The notes beneath the pieces are model-generated. The model did no database searches. It was not told the origin of the DNA and worked only from the letters and a program-made list of their open reading frames with translations. Source: Welwitschia mirabilis (lineage: Eukaryota; Gnetophyta; Gnetopsida; Welwitschiales). From it: 64,000 bases of DNA. This document shows, piece by piece, positions 24,620-36,963 of the stretch (position 1 is the stretch's first letter; the number at the start of each line of letters is the position of its first letter). The DNA is taken from NCBI GenBank assembly GCA_051453625.1, contig JBOZIK010000001.1:153229427-153293426 (forward strand), in the 5' to 3' direction. The position numbers were made by a program, and so were the translations under genes.

Positions 24620-27600
24620 GATAAGATAGCACAGAATCTTCTTTACAAACATTTTACTTTTAGTATAATTATTACAAACACCACAGTAAGGAGGTAATAA
24701 AGAATCTCCTTTACAAATATATCCATGTGTCATTTTTGGATCTTTAATTATTGCTCCTTCTCCTTTTCATGGATTTAGTTCTATTTACTACTTTACTTTA
24801 GATATTTATCCCCTTTAGAGTTTGTTGTCCTTATTCATATTATTCTTTTAATGATAAAATTAGCTATGATTTTTTTTTCTTTTTTCCCCTTTCATTAGAT
24901 ACCTCCCAACTATCTTAATCATGGTAGTACCACATAATGGGAGCTTACATTTCTTAAAGCTTATAAGGATGTTTTAACCATCTTTTAACTTCTATTACAT
25001 TTAAGATGATTGGATTTGTACTACTAAGAATATTAGCTTCTTTCTTTGCCCTTTTTATTTTATTGTAATTTCCTATGTATTTGATCCAACGCTAACTGTA
25101 TCTTGTGATCATAATAGCAAGTGTCTTTCATTTTTTTAAGAATAGTTATTAGAAAATCATAATCTAGTTGTCTATAATTCACTACTTTTAAAAAATGTTG
25201 CCTATCCCATGGTATTAAGCCATAATAGTATCAATTTCAAGTTAAGTCTTCTACCTTTGTAGTATGGCCAAACTAGTTCCACCATTCTCAATGTAATAGT
25301 TATAGTTTGGTGGAGTATATGCATCTAATCTATCTTGTTACATTTACACATGAATTCTAAAATTTCTTTTAAGAAAATTTTTTCCTTTTAAAGATAATAA
25401 CATTGATGTCTATTCCATAAAGGATACAACCACCAATTTGATTAACATCATCATTCACCCATATCCAAAGAGTAGTTTCATATGGGTTGCACTTGAAGGT
25501 GGCTATTGTAAAAATAAATACATTGGAGGCTTTAACTTTCATGAAGAAATCTTCGTCATACTAAAATTAATTCCTTTATAATATATTATTTTTAAAAATT
25601 TCTTCCTCTCCATTTTCTTTTATAATATAATGTTTAGATCTCTTTTCCCATATAGTTGTTTTTAATAATGATTTGAATTATTATCTTTATTCTTTGTTAA
25701 TCACTATTTTTTAATTATTTACTTTACTAAATTCTCTTATTAACAAATATGGTAACAAATTCTACTCATAGGATATTCTTTCTAATTAGATTATACTATA
25801 ATAGAAAATATAGCCACCAAATTTACCTTTAAAGTTTGAGGTTGTTGCTAATTTGCTTCTTTAAAAGTGTTGCAACATTCATTAAAGCTATGCCAAACTA
25901 AATTCTTGATCTATGAGAAATTATCATGAAAGTTTTATAGTCCTTTGATTATGGTAGGAACTTCTTTTTCTATAATCTAATATATTTGTTTGTTAGATTT
26001 AAAAATTTCAAAACTATAAAAACATACCTTTTCTTTGCTTTTTTTTTTTTAAAACAATATAAATAATCACTAGCATTGGTTTCTAGCATAAATGATTCAT
26101 TTATAGTTAGAGAAAAAGGAAGAATCTTTTGAAATTCTACTTTAAGTTCTTTTACTTCTTAAGTAGTAGCATTTATCCACTTGTATAGCTAGGTGGTCAT
26201 TACTTTCTTTATTACTTTGTTTTTCTCTAGCACCTTGGGAATATGATGGCAAACATAATTAATAGCACTTAAACATATTTACTATTACTTATTATGTAAT
26301 AGAATACTTGAAAACTATTAGATTTGTGGTACAGTATGGGGCTACATATAAATCTTGTCATCTACCAATTTTACTCTTAAAAACTCCATTTATTTTTGAA
26401 TATTTGAAACTGTGTACTATTTGCACTTAATCCTATAGCATTATTTTTATATTATCTTTACAAACTAACATAAATGTTATTTGCATTAACTATATCTAAA
26501 AAAATTCATTAATAGAATTTGTAATAAATAAATCATATTGCTTAAAATTTACATATATTTTTTGTGGAATGGAAAAGGTGCATTTTTTAATCTAAAATAC
26601 ATCACAAGTCATTTATATAGCCCTTGCATAGCATAGAAAACCATTTTATGAATGTCTTCCTTATCCATCTTCATTTAATAATATCCACTTTTACAATCAA
26701 ATTTGGAACTCTATGTTAGATATCTTTTGTCCTAAAAGCTCTCTATTCTATAATAGCTATTTAATATCAATAGCAAAATTATTAATAATAATGTAATTAA
26801 ATGATCTTGAACAATTAAAAAAGCACAAGGAAAACTTAATGATGAAGGCCTTATCAATCCTTTATTTAATAATTCTTACACTTGTCATATCTCTTCTTGG
26901 TTTTGTTCATTCATTTTAATTAGCTTACTATATAATAATATGTTGTAAATGATTAGTATATGAGTAGTTAGTGAAGTATTATCCTAGAATTCTAATGGAT
27001 GGTTGCAACAACATGACCTTAGTGTGTTCATGTCTTATTATAGTTAGGCTGCTTGATTTGCCAAAATTGAAATCTTAGAAATTTGCTTTATTATCTTATA
27101 ATTTTCTTCCCCTAAATNNNNNNNNNNNNNNNNNNNNNNNNNNNNNNNNNNNNNNNNNNNNNNNNNNNNNNNNNNNNNNNNNNNNNNNNNNNNNNNNNNN
27201 NNNNNNNNNNNNNNNNNATTTTCTTCCCCTAAATTAATGTATAATTTATTTTTTAATTTTCTTTAGTATGAGTTTATTCTCCTATTTCTTTCATAAATAC
27301 TGCTAAGTACAATACAGGTTTTGAGAAATTTGAGGAATGGTTATTTTTTGTCCTTTAGAGTTTAATACTATCATGTATTCAGCTACTGTATATAGATAAA
27401 ATAGCTTTAAAAGTTTGTACCCAAACCAGCATCATATCTTGAGTTGAATCTATTAAGACTAAATTATTTTTAATTTTTATAATATTATTTACTACAAAAT
27501 ATAATAACTCTCTAAAACCATTCATTATTCCTATATGATATGGACCTAAGTAGTTTTACCCAATATTTTCAAACACTATTTTTGTAAAAATTTAATGTAA

Positions 27601-27700
27601 AACCTCTATCAATGAGGGCTATATATTTTCATCATTAATTAGTTCTTTAGAATAATATATGTATTAGAACTAAACTTGTAAAAGGGTTTGATGATGCATT
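24620..27700 (-). mobile_element. endogenous caulimovirid remnant, copy B: protease, RT, RNase H
   Basis: A second, more decayed copy in direct orientation to copy A. It aligns with A from the tail (24,650-24,720 against 20,990-21,050; 24,720-24,960 against 21,590-21,830) through RNase H (about 25,850-25,990) to RT (26,400-26,900). It continues to a retropepsin-like protease remnant (active-site region 27,622-27,602) that copy A lacks. The RT YIDD box equivalent (about 26,516-26,505) has lost both aspartates, and the protease D-T-G equivalent reads D-R-G. Stops and frameshifts are frequent, so no product is expected. A 100-N gap interrupts it at 27,118. Confidence 0.6.
27118..27217. other. 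assembly gap (100 N) with duplicated 17-bp flanks
   Basis: The 17 bases before the gap (27,101-27,117, attttcttcccctaaat) are repeated directly after it (27,218-27,234). The duplicated copy at 48.3 kb has no insertion here, so this gap most likely contains no missing DNA. Confidence 0.9.
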
Positions 27701-28346
27701 TTTTTAAGTGGATTTGTATCATTTTCGCTTGCTTTAATGGCTTTTGCTCTTTGTTAGAGATTAACTTGAAACTCTTTTTCCAAGGTTTAGGAAATGGATT
27801 TATTAATAAATTCTACATTTTATTCTCTTCTTTTCTTTTTATTTTTTGTCTAAAGAGTATATAATGTGATCTAAAATTGAAGAGCCTTCTTCTAAACTTA
27901 TTTATAATGATTTAGATTTTTTTGACCTATCTTTTTAAATTTAGTATGATATTCAGTAGTTTCATAATAGGTAATGAATTTCTATAATAATATAATGATA
28001 AATATTATTCTTTGAATAGAAAACTTTCTTTAGTTATTTCAGAAATAACTTTATTAACCTTTACTTGATTTGATATCTCTTTCTCTTCTTAATTAGTCTT
28101 AATTTCTTGTAATCTAAATGGAATGATGATTTCATTGCATTAAATAACATTAGATAAAGAGTCATGGGTTGTTGAATTAGATAATATTATATTTTCAGAA
28201 GTAAAGAAAAGTAACTTATACGAAGTTGGTAAAATTCAATTCAAGTTCATATCTATAAGGTAATGATGTTGAAGAACAAGAAATTATATTAGTTCTTTTT
28301 ATATTTCTTTTCTTAAAGTGAAATTACAATATGGATTGATAAATAG

Positions 28347-28454
28347 TTTCATTCTAATCATCTTAGACAGATAGATATCATTATACATCCTAAATTTAAT
28401 TATGATTTGGAAGGAGGCTACGTAGTAACACTAGTAGAAATTAGACATGTTAAG
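28347..28454 (+). pseudogene. plus-strand coding-like remnant in block copy 1
   Basis: A 36-codon open stretch whose reading (I-H-P-K-F-N-Y-D-L-E, then GYVVTLV) is kept as a longer 50-codon stretch at 49,449-49,598 in the partner block. Some differences between copies are silent. It lies on the opposite strand from the viral protease/RT only ~0.7 kb away. The pattern could fit a viral movement- or capsid-type protein, but I cannot name the family. A stop and then a gap cut it off. Confidence 0.35.
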
Positions 28455-28479
28455 TAGGAATAAGTAGTGATATTCCAAT

Positions 28480-28579
28480 NNNNNNNNNNNNNNNNNNNNN
28501 NNNNNNNNNNNNNNNNNNNNNNNNNNNNNNNNNNNNNNNNNNNNNNNNNNNNNNNNNNNNNNNNNNNNNNNNNNNNNNN
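28480..28579. other. assembly gap (100 N) in block copy 1
   Basis: Default-size gap. Compared with block copy 2, about 690 bp (49,565-50,255) have no counterpart here, and a 72-bp tandem repeat follows the gap instead, so real sequence is missing or mis-joined. Confidence 0.9.
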
Positions 28580-28582
28580 AGT

Positions 28583-28709
28583 GCATGTCCTTGTTCACAT
28601 GTTTACACTCTTCATAATCCATCATATCAACAACACAAATAATAATAAAGGAATGCATGTCCTTGTTCACATGTTTACACTCTTCATAATCCATCATATC
28701 AACAACACA
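28583..28709. repeat. 72-bp tandem duplication beside a gap
   Basis: A unit starting gcatgtccttgttcacatg at 28,583 recurs at 28,655; the shared part is identical. It has no counterpart in block copy 2. Frames read through it on either strand only because the gap is translated. Confidence 0.95.
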
Positions 28710-28859
28710 AGAAAATAACCTCATAAACAAAGTTTAACACTATGTAGATGATTTGAAAAAACTAGCATCTAGAGCTAATCATAGTTATATTTAAAACATG
28801 TATGCAATTCTAAGTTGGACCAAAAAGATGAAGTCCAAAGATTAAATTAATTAAACTTC

Positions 28860-29300
28860 TTATTATGAAAGAAATATTGACAAAGTACAAAAACAATTAG
28901 AAGAAGTTTTATGCAGAAAAAGATCAAAAAAGATAGTAAGGATAAGAAAAAAAAGGAAAAATAACCAATAAAATTAGTATTGGAACATTTAGGGGAACTA
29001 AAAGAGAAAATAAAAGAAAAATAGAAAAAGAAGAGAAAAAAATATTAGAGAAAGATAAAAAGGAAAGATATATCCACTACCTCACATACCAAAAATTGGA
29101 AAATACTCTTATAGTAGTAATGTAATTGTAGCAAGGGAGAAAAACTATTAGAATGATTGAAGGTTATCAATATTAAAAAGTTTCTTTTCTATGGATATCC
29201 TAAGCATATCCATATTAAATATAGATAATACTTTTGCAAAAGAAGTAGAACAATTACTAAAATCATGGTGTCATAAGTTATTAATTACTTAGTCTATTTA
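28860..29300 (+). pseudogene. plus-strand lysine/glutamate-rich coding-like remnant, block copy 1
   Basis: A-rich sequence that reads as a charged, coiled-coil-like stretch (K/E-rich, with LVLEHLGELKEK-like spacing), followed by LSILKSFFSMD and EVEQLLKSW-like words. The partner at 50,400-50,830 has the same layout with different breaks. Highly charged K/E-rich segments occur in caulimovirid capsid proteins, but the assignment is not secure. Stops interrupt it in both copies. Confidence 0.3.
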
Positions 29301-30177
29301 TAATTATACACTAGACAATACATTATTAGTATCCATAGGTAAGATGAATAGTTAAATCAAACAGTAGTAGGATCTCTTCTTTGAAGAGGTAAACAACAAA
29401 TTTTACATTTAGAAACTAATTCATTCTATTAAGCAACTTGATAGGGTTATTTGTAAATACTTTAGTGGATTTACGAAATGCAAATAATTTTATTTTAATA
29501 AAAAGGAAACTTTTTTATTTGAATTAATTTGAAAGGTATGCCTAATAATATTGATGAAGCCTAAGTTTTTAATGAAATAAGGTATTAATAGTCACAATTT
29601 TGCATTACCTTTTGAACTACGGTACTACACTTAGACGTATTTTTGTACTTTTTAGGTGAGAAGGACCTCAAACATTCAATAAGCATAAAATGATGCATTA
29701 TTATCTAGTTTGAGGCTATTCATACTGATCATGATCAGAAGGTCATGATCATGGATGAAAATGTGGAGAATGAAGGACTATTTCAATCTATCAGCTCTAT
29801 AGATGATTCATAGTTCCTTTTCCATTATCATATCTCATACACTTGCTAATGTGATGATTCTAACTCATTTTCCATAGGATGCATAACATTAAATAACATT
29901 GAAAAGATTCATAACATCAGAATCTTAAAATTTACATTCTGGGAGCTATAATTTATACATGTCTAGTCATTTGTAAGTTAAATTTGATGTTGTCATGTAG
30001 TATAAGTTATAAGAGATAAAATTGAGTCATTTTATTCTTTGTAAGTTTAAGTAGATGTATTTCAAACTACCTATGATGCTACAATGCCATATGATAGTTT
30101 TCACATATCAAGCATAAATCACATAAGCAAATCTGATGGTCTTGGCAACTCCTTAGCCTGAAACTGATTCAAGTGCA

Positions 30178-30187
30178 TCTATAAAGG
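30178..30187 (+). promoter_or_regulatory. TATA-box-like site, block copy 1
   Basis: tctataaagg followed by C-rich sequence; the partner has atatataaag at 51,721-51,730 in the same context. It lies about 340 bp upstream of a primer-site-like sequence in both copies, the order seen in pararetroviral leader regions. Confidence 0.3.
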
Positions 30188-30516
30188 ACCCCTTAATATC
30201 CAAATAAAGATAGTAACATAAGTATATCATTTTCATTCTATTTTGATGTTATTGCTATTCTCAAGCATTGGAAAGAGATTTTCTACCACATTTCTTTCAC
30301 ATTTCTTTACTTCCAAGTTGATCTTCTCTCTATATCAACTTTAGAAAACTTTTAAATCATTCATTTACATATTTTGTTATCACATAAACCCATTTTCATC
30401 CTTTTAAACCCTTTTACATCCCATTTTTCATCATATTTTCTCTCATTTCCATCCATCTAAAGGGCATTATAGTGGTGATGAAGTGCACAGGATTAGATGG
30501 TGTAAGAGGAGGAGAA

Positions 30517-30530
30517 GGTATCAAATCTTG
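30517..30530 (+). promoter_or_regulatory. possible initiator-tRNA-Met primer-binding site, decayed, block copy 1
   Basis: ggtatcaaatcttg resembles the TGGTATCAGAGC primer site complementary to initiator tRNA-Met that caulimovirids and many plant retrotransposons use, with several mismatches. The partner is at 52,060-52,073. It is on the plus strand, opposite to the nearby viral RT. Confidence 0.25.
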
Positions 30531-30599
30531 TAAGCAACTAGATTAAAGATTAGTGAAAATGGTAGTGAATTCATCTAAAATCAATTAGTGTTAATTTTC

Positions 30600-33500
30600 T
30601 TATGTTTTTATACTTTTTATTACTTGATTTATGCATTTGTATCATGATTTTCTTTTAATTTGGTTAGACCTTTTATAGCATGTTGCATAATTAGTGATAA
30701 TTAGATTATTATACAATTAGTACCTATCATCATAATATGAAATTTTGCATGGTCAGTCATTGTTTTGTAAAAACAAATCATGTGTTTTATTCCTCTTCTC
30801 TCTTCTTCCTCCATTCTTCTCATTTTCTAGTACATTTTCTTCCAATTCCACCTTTCTTCTAAAGCAAATGATGATGAATTTCTATTTTTTCCTTTTCAAT
30901 AGTTGTAGGTTGGTTTGTAAATATTTTATTTATCCTTTTTTGAGATTAAAATTATTTATCTTTTCATGAATTGTTCTCTTTTTTTCCTCCTCTTTTCAAA
31001 ATCAAAGTAGAATAGTGAATTTTGGTTCTTGTTTTGATCATAACTCTTTTTTTGAAAACTCTAATGATTCTAAAATTCTGTTAATAGATTTCTCTTATGA
31101 TTTTAAAAATTTCTTTCACAATTAGTCTAAACTTAAATTTTGCCTCTAAAACCTCCTTTCTTGGCTATTTATAGTCAAAATTGTTGTTTTAATTAGAAAA
31201 ATTTTTGAACTATCAAATCTTAATTTTTCTAATTTTGTAGAGTATATTTTTCTATCATTATTGATGTATTTTTAGAAATTTAAGATTCTATCTTGTAGCA
31301 TGTTTAGAATAATCTCAGCATATCAAATCCATTTTTTCTCACATTTTATATTTTTTTTAAAAATATTTTTGCTCAATATAGCGTTGACTATAATGTTTGT
31401 AGTTTTTTTTAGATGAATTGCTTTTTAGTGTTTTCAATTAATTATACTTATCTTGAATGTTTGATTCTAGAAACTTGTTTTAGGATATATTTTGAGTAGT
31501 TTGAAGGTTTTAAGATTTTCTAAGTCCATTTTTCTAAATTTTCTCTTTCCCTTTTCTCTCTTCTTCATTTTTCTCTTTCTTTTAGTTAAATTAGCTTGAA
31601 ATTAACTATTTCACTTGGATTTCATAAACATTAATATGCTGGTTTTTATTAATCACTTGTTGATTTAAAACCTAATTTAGATGTTTTAGTGCTTTTATAA
31701 CTCCTTTTATGATAAGTAAATATATATCTTTCAAGTCAAATGTATCAAAATTTAGTGAAAATCTTATTAAACTCAAACAGTTTGCTATGTTAATTTGAGG
31801 AATCTATCTTTTCAAGAATTTTATTTTGATTCTAGGATGTTGTATATTTTATACAGAATGGAATGTGATATCTAAATTATGTAATTACATCCATGTTAAA
31901 TGATTTGAAATAGTAAAATTTTATGAAAATGTCTTTGGTAAATTTGACTAGTTAAATTTTCTTGCTTATTTATTTGAGTAATAAATAATCTTAAGAATCT
32001 TAGAGAATGTTTATAAAATATTATTTTTTTTTGTTTTATTTTATTTCCTTTTTTGAGATCTTGTGAAAAGATATTTTTCACACATGTAATCCTTTACAAT
32101 AATTATAAGTTATGTGTTGTAATTACTTGTATGTCACATGAAAGAAGTAGTTTTATCATGTAAAGTGATAGTTTGATAAGGCCATTTTAATGTTTCTATA
32201 TGAATTCATGTTAAGTGTTTTGTCAGTTCAATATTTTTGTGCTTCCACTACATATGCAATTTGACTTAGGAGATTCCCTTAATGCTTTAACTTAAACTAT
32301 TTAAACCTGATTTTCTTTCCCTATGTTGAATTATTATATTTAATACACCTTTATTTTTGTGAAGGCTAGAGAGTGATCTACTCATTTTAAAAATTTAGTT
32401 TTTACTTCATTCAAATATGCTAATGTTGTGTATAAATTAAATTTATATTAAAATCTAATAACCAATAGTATGTTTTTGGGATCACTACTACATAATTTGA
32501 ATATGTTGTATTAGAAGCATTGAAAAAGAATAATAAATATCCTAATCAAATATAACTTATAAAGATTGTAAATTATGTAAGAACAAAAATTAGAGAATCA
32601 TGTGTAAATATGAATGAATAGCAAAATATGCTTTGATAGCTAAGATAGTATGCAAATAATAAAAGAAGAAGATACATACAAATGCCTAACAATAACATTA
32701 AAGAAAAGAGTAGAAGCCAAAACACTTGAAAGGGATAAAAATTTTAAACCTTATAAATTTTTTTAAAAGAAAAATCCATTTATGAAGAAATAAGAGATTA
32801 TGTTATCATTAATGCAAATAAAAAGGTTATTATATGCATCAATGTAAGCAAAAAGCTCAAAGAAAATAACATATTTATTTAAATATTTAGAGTTTGTATT
32901 AAATTAGAAGTTAATAGAAAATAAAGATAATTTTTTAGGTGCTTAAGAAAATGATGAGTTATATCATATTTAAATTAAAGAAATGAGATTATTTTAAAAT
33001 GACAAAAATGAGGTAATAAGATAGAGAAATACAGTAAAAAATAAAGAAGTTACTTGTGAAATAGCATGGATAGATGAATAAGACTCCTTAGAAAAAATTA
33101 TAGAAACAATTTATCTTATATCAGATAGGTGAATGTAGTAAAAGTAATAACAAAGTAGAATTAAAAGAATTTAAATCATCAAAAATAGATCTTCAAGAAA
33201 GTACATCTTTAGATAATATTATATATTCTTCGTTAAATGACAAGTGAAAGCATGAAAATGAAAAGGTAGAAAAAAGAGAGTTGTTGATATATTCATTTTA
33301 TAAACCATAGAAACAAACTCCTAAATTAATCTCTAGAAAAGAATAGTACTATCAAATGAGAAATAAATGGTTCAAATACACTTGAAGAAGTTTTTTCAGA
33401 ATCCTTTATGATTCTAATTCTAGTGCATATCATATATGAAGAAATAGTTAAATGGTGGAGACGTATTTCCTTTGTTGAGTTATGTGCGTTATTAAATTTC

Positions 33501-36500
33501 TTCAATAAGGATGGATGATGATATTGGGATAAATTACCAGAGATACATAGAATAAAAAAATGAAGGATTATAGAGAGTTATCTTATTTTGTAGTAAATGT
33601 CCTATTTAAATCAAGCATAAAATAGTTTTAATGGGTTTTATATAAATTAAAGATCGAGGATATAATGTGGGAATAGGTGCAGATTTTCTTAAAATATTTT
33701 GTACATACAATTTAATTATTTATTTTTTAAAGTAATAAGTAAACATTTATATCATATAATTCAATGTTATAGAGCTACTTATGAAATGTGTTTATGTAAC
33801 ATAATTGGGCATTATGTATGATGGATTTTCTTACATTTTTACCTTTGCATATTCCTTAAAATGATCAAATAAGTGTCCTTTGTCTTTTTATTTTAAATTA
33901 TGTTTTACATGGTCATACGCCCCCTTCCCTTAAATTTTTTTCGCTAGAAGATCAATTTCAAATTTTGAGAAGAGATCATAAAACTTCAAAATATAGAAGA
34001 TGGATGTCATAGCCTAACAATGAATTTCCAGTTTTTAAAGAATCCCTTAAAATTTGTCATGAAATACAGAGTTATTTCAGCATGTTTGCAAAACATCAAT
34101 TATTAAATCTACTAATTATTATGAGTAGAAGTGGTCCCGATGGTATGAACATAATTCATGGATATAATCATAGGAAAAATATTCTCTTTCATAATGGAAC
34201 TCATATTTCATCTTAATGATGGATCTTTTTATATCATAAAGTTGAACAATAAAGTTATATCAAAAATCATGATTGCATATTTTTCATAACTAATTTAAAG
34301 TTTCAAATCTTGGTAAAATTTGATAATATTAAGCTATCCAAATTCACCTTAGGAAAAAAAAAACCTTTTCCATTTTGTCTTCATTTATGCATTAGAAATA
34401 CAAAAAAAAAAAATATAATATGGGTATACTTTTTATCTTTGAAAATTTGAATTATTATCTTATTTACCTATATCAGTTGAATGATAGATAATGTTATATC
34501 TAGAATGTTAATTAGAACTATTTAAATCCTTATATTTTAGAAAATCTTAATGGTGTAAAATTACCAAAAGTCAACAAAAAAAAAAATCCTTTTCCATTTC
34601 ATTGATCATTTATGCTTTGAAAAATATAAAACATATGGTATAAATATCATTCTCATCTTAGGGAATAAGAGTTGTTATATTGTTTAGATACATTATAAGA
34701 GATTTAATCTTTTCATTTGGGCTAGATTACAAAAAGTGATAATAGTTTCAGGTTCACTCTTTATTCATTTGATAAGGATAAGACATTAATGTTTTTTTAA
34801 AAATAAATTTCAAACTTTAGGTTAGAAAATTACACTCCAAAACCTTAAAGTCATGTTTTCATTAATGTTTATTCCCTACAAAAACCTAAATTTAAGTCAA
34901 ATCTCTTATTTTGTGAATTTTAAAGTTCTAGAATCAAGCTTAGAGATAAATAATTATCAACCTATTAGAATATATCCAACTCCTTAGCCTTGAAAATACT
35001 CTACAAGGATGTTCTTCTGCATATTAGTTATTTAGGATAGTGAAATTTTAAAATGAATTCTTTCACCTTTTATTATGTTTTTTCATTTACTTGGGGTTTT
35101 CAAGATATTTAAATTAATCCATTATTTTTTTTAAGGAGATGTGAGAACCTTCCTGACAATGCACCCTCTATTGTTTCTTGATTCCCTAGCTATTTATGAT
35201 TGGAATTACTATTATGAATAAAAAACTAAAAGAAATATTATCTTTTGAAACTTGTTAGGTAATTTTAAAAGAATGCTTTAATTAATTATGTCTTTGAGAT
35301 TATGATTTAAACAAATGGAGCAAAGTTTATAAGAAACCTTGACTTTATCCCCTCTATCACTAGTATTCTAATCAGTTCTTGCATTATTTTTTTTTAAATT
35401 GATGACAACATATAAATTTCTATTAGTAACAAAAAATTACCTTCTTAAGGATTAATATTTTAAGCTAGTAATATCAATAAGAACTAGTTAGTGCTATTTA
35501 GATTCATTATTAATAATGCAAACACCAATGCTAATGTCATCAAAGAACATAAAACATAAGTTTGTCTTATGCATGTTATATCCTTAAAAACCAAGCATAA
35601 TATATTTCATTTCATTATGGATGAGTTATATAATTCACAATGAAGACCAATATGCTACCATTTTCATGTCTTATTACTTATATGAATTTTATTTAAGTGG
35701 ATGACCTAGGAAAAGATCTTTTAACTTAGGAATACATTTACATTTATTAGGTTACAAAGAGGGATATTAGATCTACAGGAAGATGTGAAAATCTTTATTA
35801 AGTTTTCAACATTAACCACATATATATCTTACCTATTTCTCTTCAACTTCATGATATTCATCTTATAGATCATTATATCAACTAAATTTATAACTTACAC
35901 TGTCATAATCTTCATTTGAGAAATCTTAAGATTCCATTTCATTACTAAGTAATAAATACTTTAGAGATGATTTGTTCTTTTAAGATGTAACTGAAATACA
36001 AAAGTAATGATTTAAGAAATTATGGAATGGAATAAAGAGGATAGTAAAGGCATAAGTCTAGGAGAAAAAGGACATGCACATATCTCATACTTCATGTGGT
36101 AGTGACTACAACTCTATTGATTTTTCTTTCAATTGTGTGGTCTCTCAAACTAACTACTTCTCTTTAATATATATCTCTGTTAATTACACTTATTCATATG
36201 ATTACATGATGTACTACATAGATCTTTCATTTATATTTCTATTTTAATAAGTATTATTTTTATTGTCTTCTTATTTTAAAGGCTATGTTTAATATAATAG
36301 ATGATCTAGTGAATGTTTTCTTCTATATCTAAGTGTTAATTTTATGTAATTTTATGCATAGTTTCACACATTTTTTCACACGTTGTTTATAAAGAATTAC
36401 TCATATCTCATTAGAGGATTTTGAAGAACATTTGTATATAATCATCATACAATTATATTTCATATTTACAAAGGTTAGCATAAAAATGATATAAGTTTAA

Positions 36501-36963
36501 ATTTTATCTATACTTCATTCTTATTTTCACATGTGGTTTATGTAGTATTAAGTAGACTTTTATTTATTTATTTTAATTTTTCTTTCATATGTTATTGGTT
36601 ATAAATTATTTTATGTTAATTTATAAGTGATTTTAGACCATTTTATGATTAAGCCATATTACCATCTTAGCATGTTTTTTTAAAACATAATTGTATATAT
36701 ATTTTTCCACATTTCTAAGTAGTTTATTATAGTTCATATGATTCCTTATGCTTGTATTTTACTTGTAATGCTAAGGAACTAGAAATATGTTAATGAGAGG
36801 TGTATGTTGTATCTTTGACATAGTTTTATCCTTTAAATATGCTTATTTTATTCTTTAGATAATTTTATTTATCATGTTTTACTTGTAATTTCATGTTATT
36901 CTTTATAAATGCTATTTTTTATATTGTTGTATAAGTTATTTTAGAGCTACTTACCTATGTCTA
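30600..36963. other. anonymous AT-rich interior of block copy 1
   Basis: No recognisable domain. Coding-like plus-strand pieces near 32,780-33,130 (with YVIINANKKV-like wording) and 33,400-33,540 (with EEIVKWWRR) are kept in the partner near 54,240-54,590 and 54,880-55,020, but cannot be assigned. The T-rich stretch at 30,745-30,969 is also open in the partner (52,291-52,554), but its composition explains that. Confidence 0.35.

Larger units (their letters stand above)
26847..36963. repeat. 10-kb duplicated block, copy 1
   Basis: Direct repeat of 48,056-58,420, in the same order and orientation, with roughly nine in ten bases matching by eye and many small indels. It starts inside the viral RT and includes the viral protease remnant, plus-strand coding-like stretches, a promoter/primer-site-like region and several kb of anonymous AT-rich DNA. 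The right end at 36,963 is only where the partner is cut by a retrotransposon, so the true block may be longer. Confidence 0.9.

Noticed and set aside
28431-28730. Repetitive histidine/cysteine-containing small proteins on both strands
   Set aside because: The frames read through a 72-bp tandem duplication and an N gap; a repeat of 72 bp (a multiple of three) keeps any frame open.
30745-30969. Small membrane-like protein conserved at 52,291-52,554
   Set aside because: Phe/Ser/Leu-rich reading comes from T-rich composition in duplicated DNA; there are frame differences between copies and no start context.
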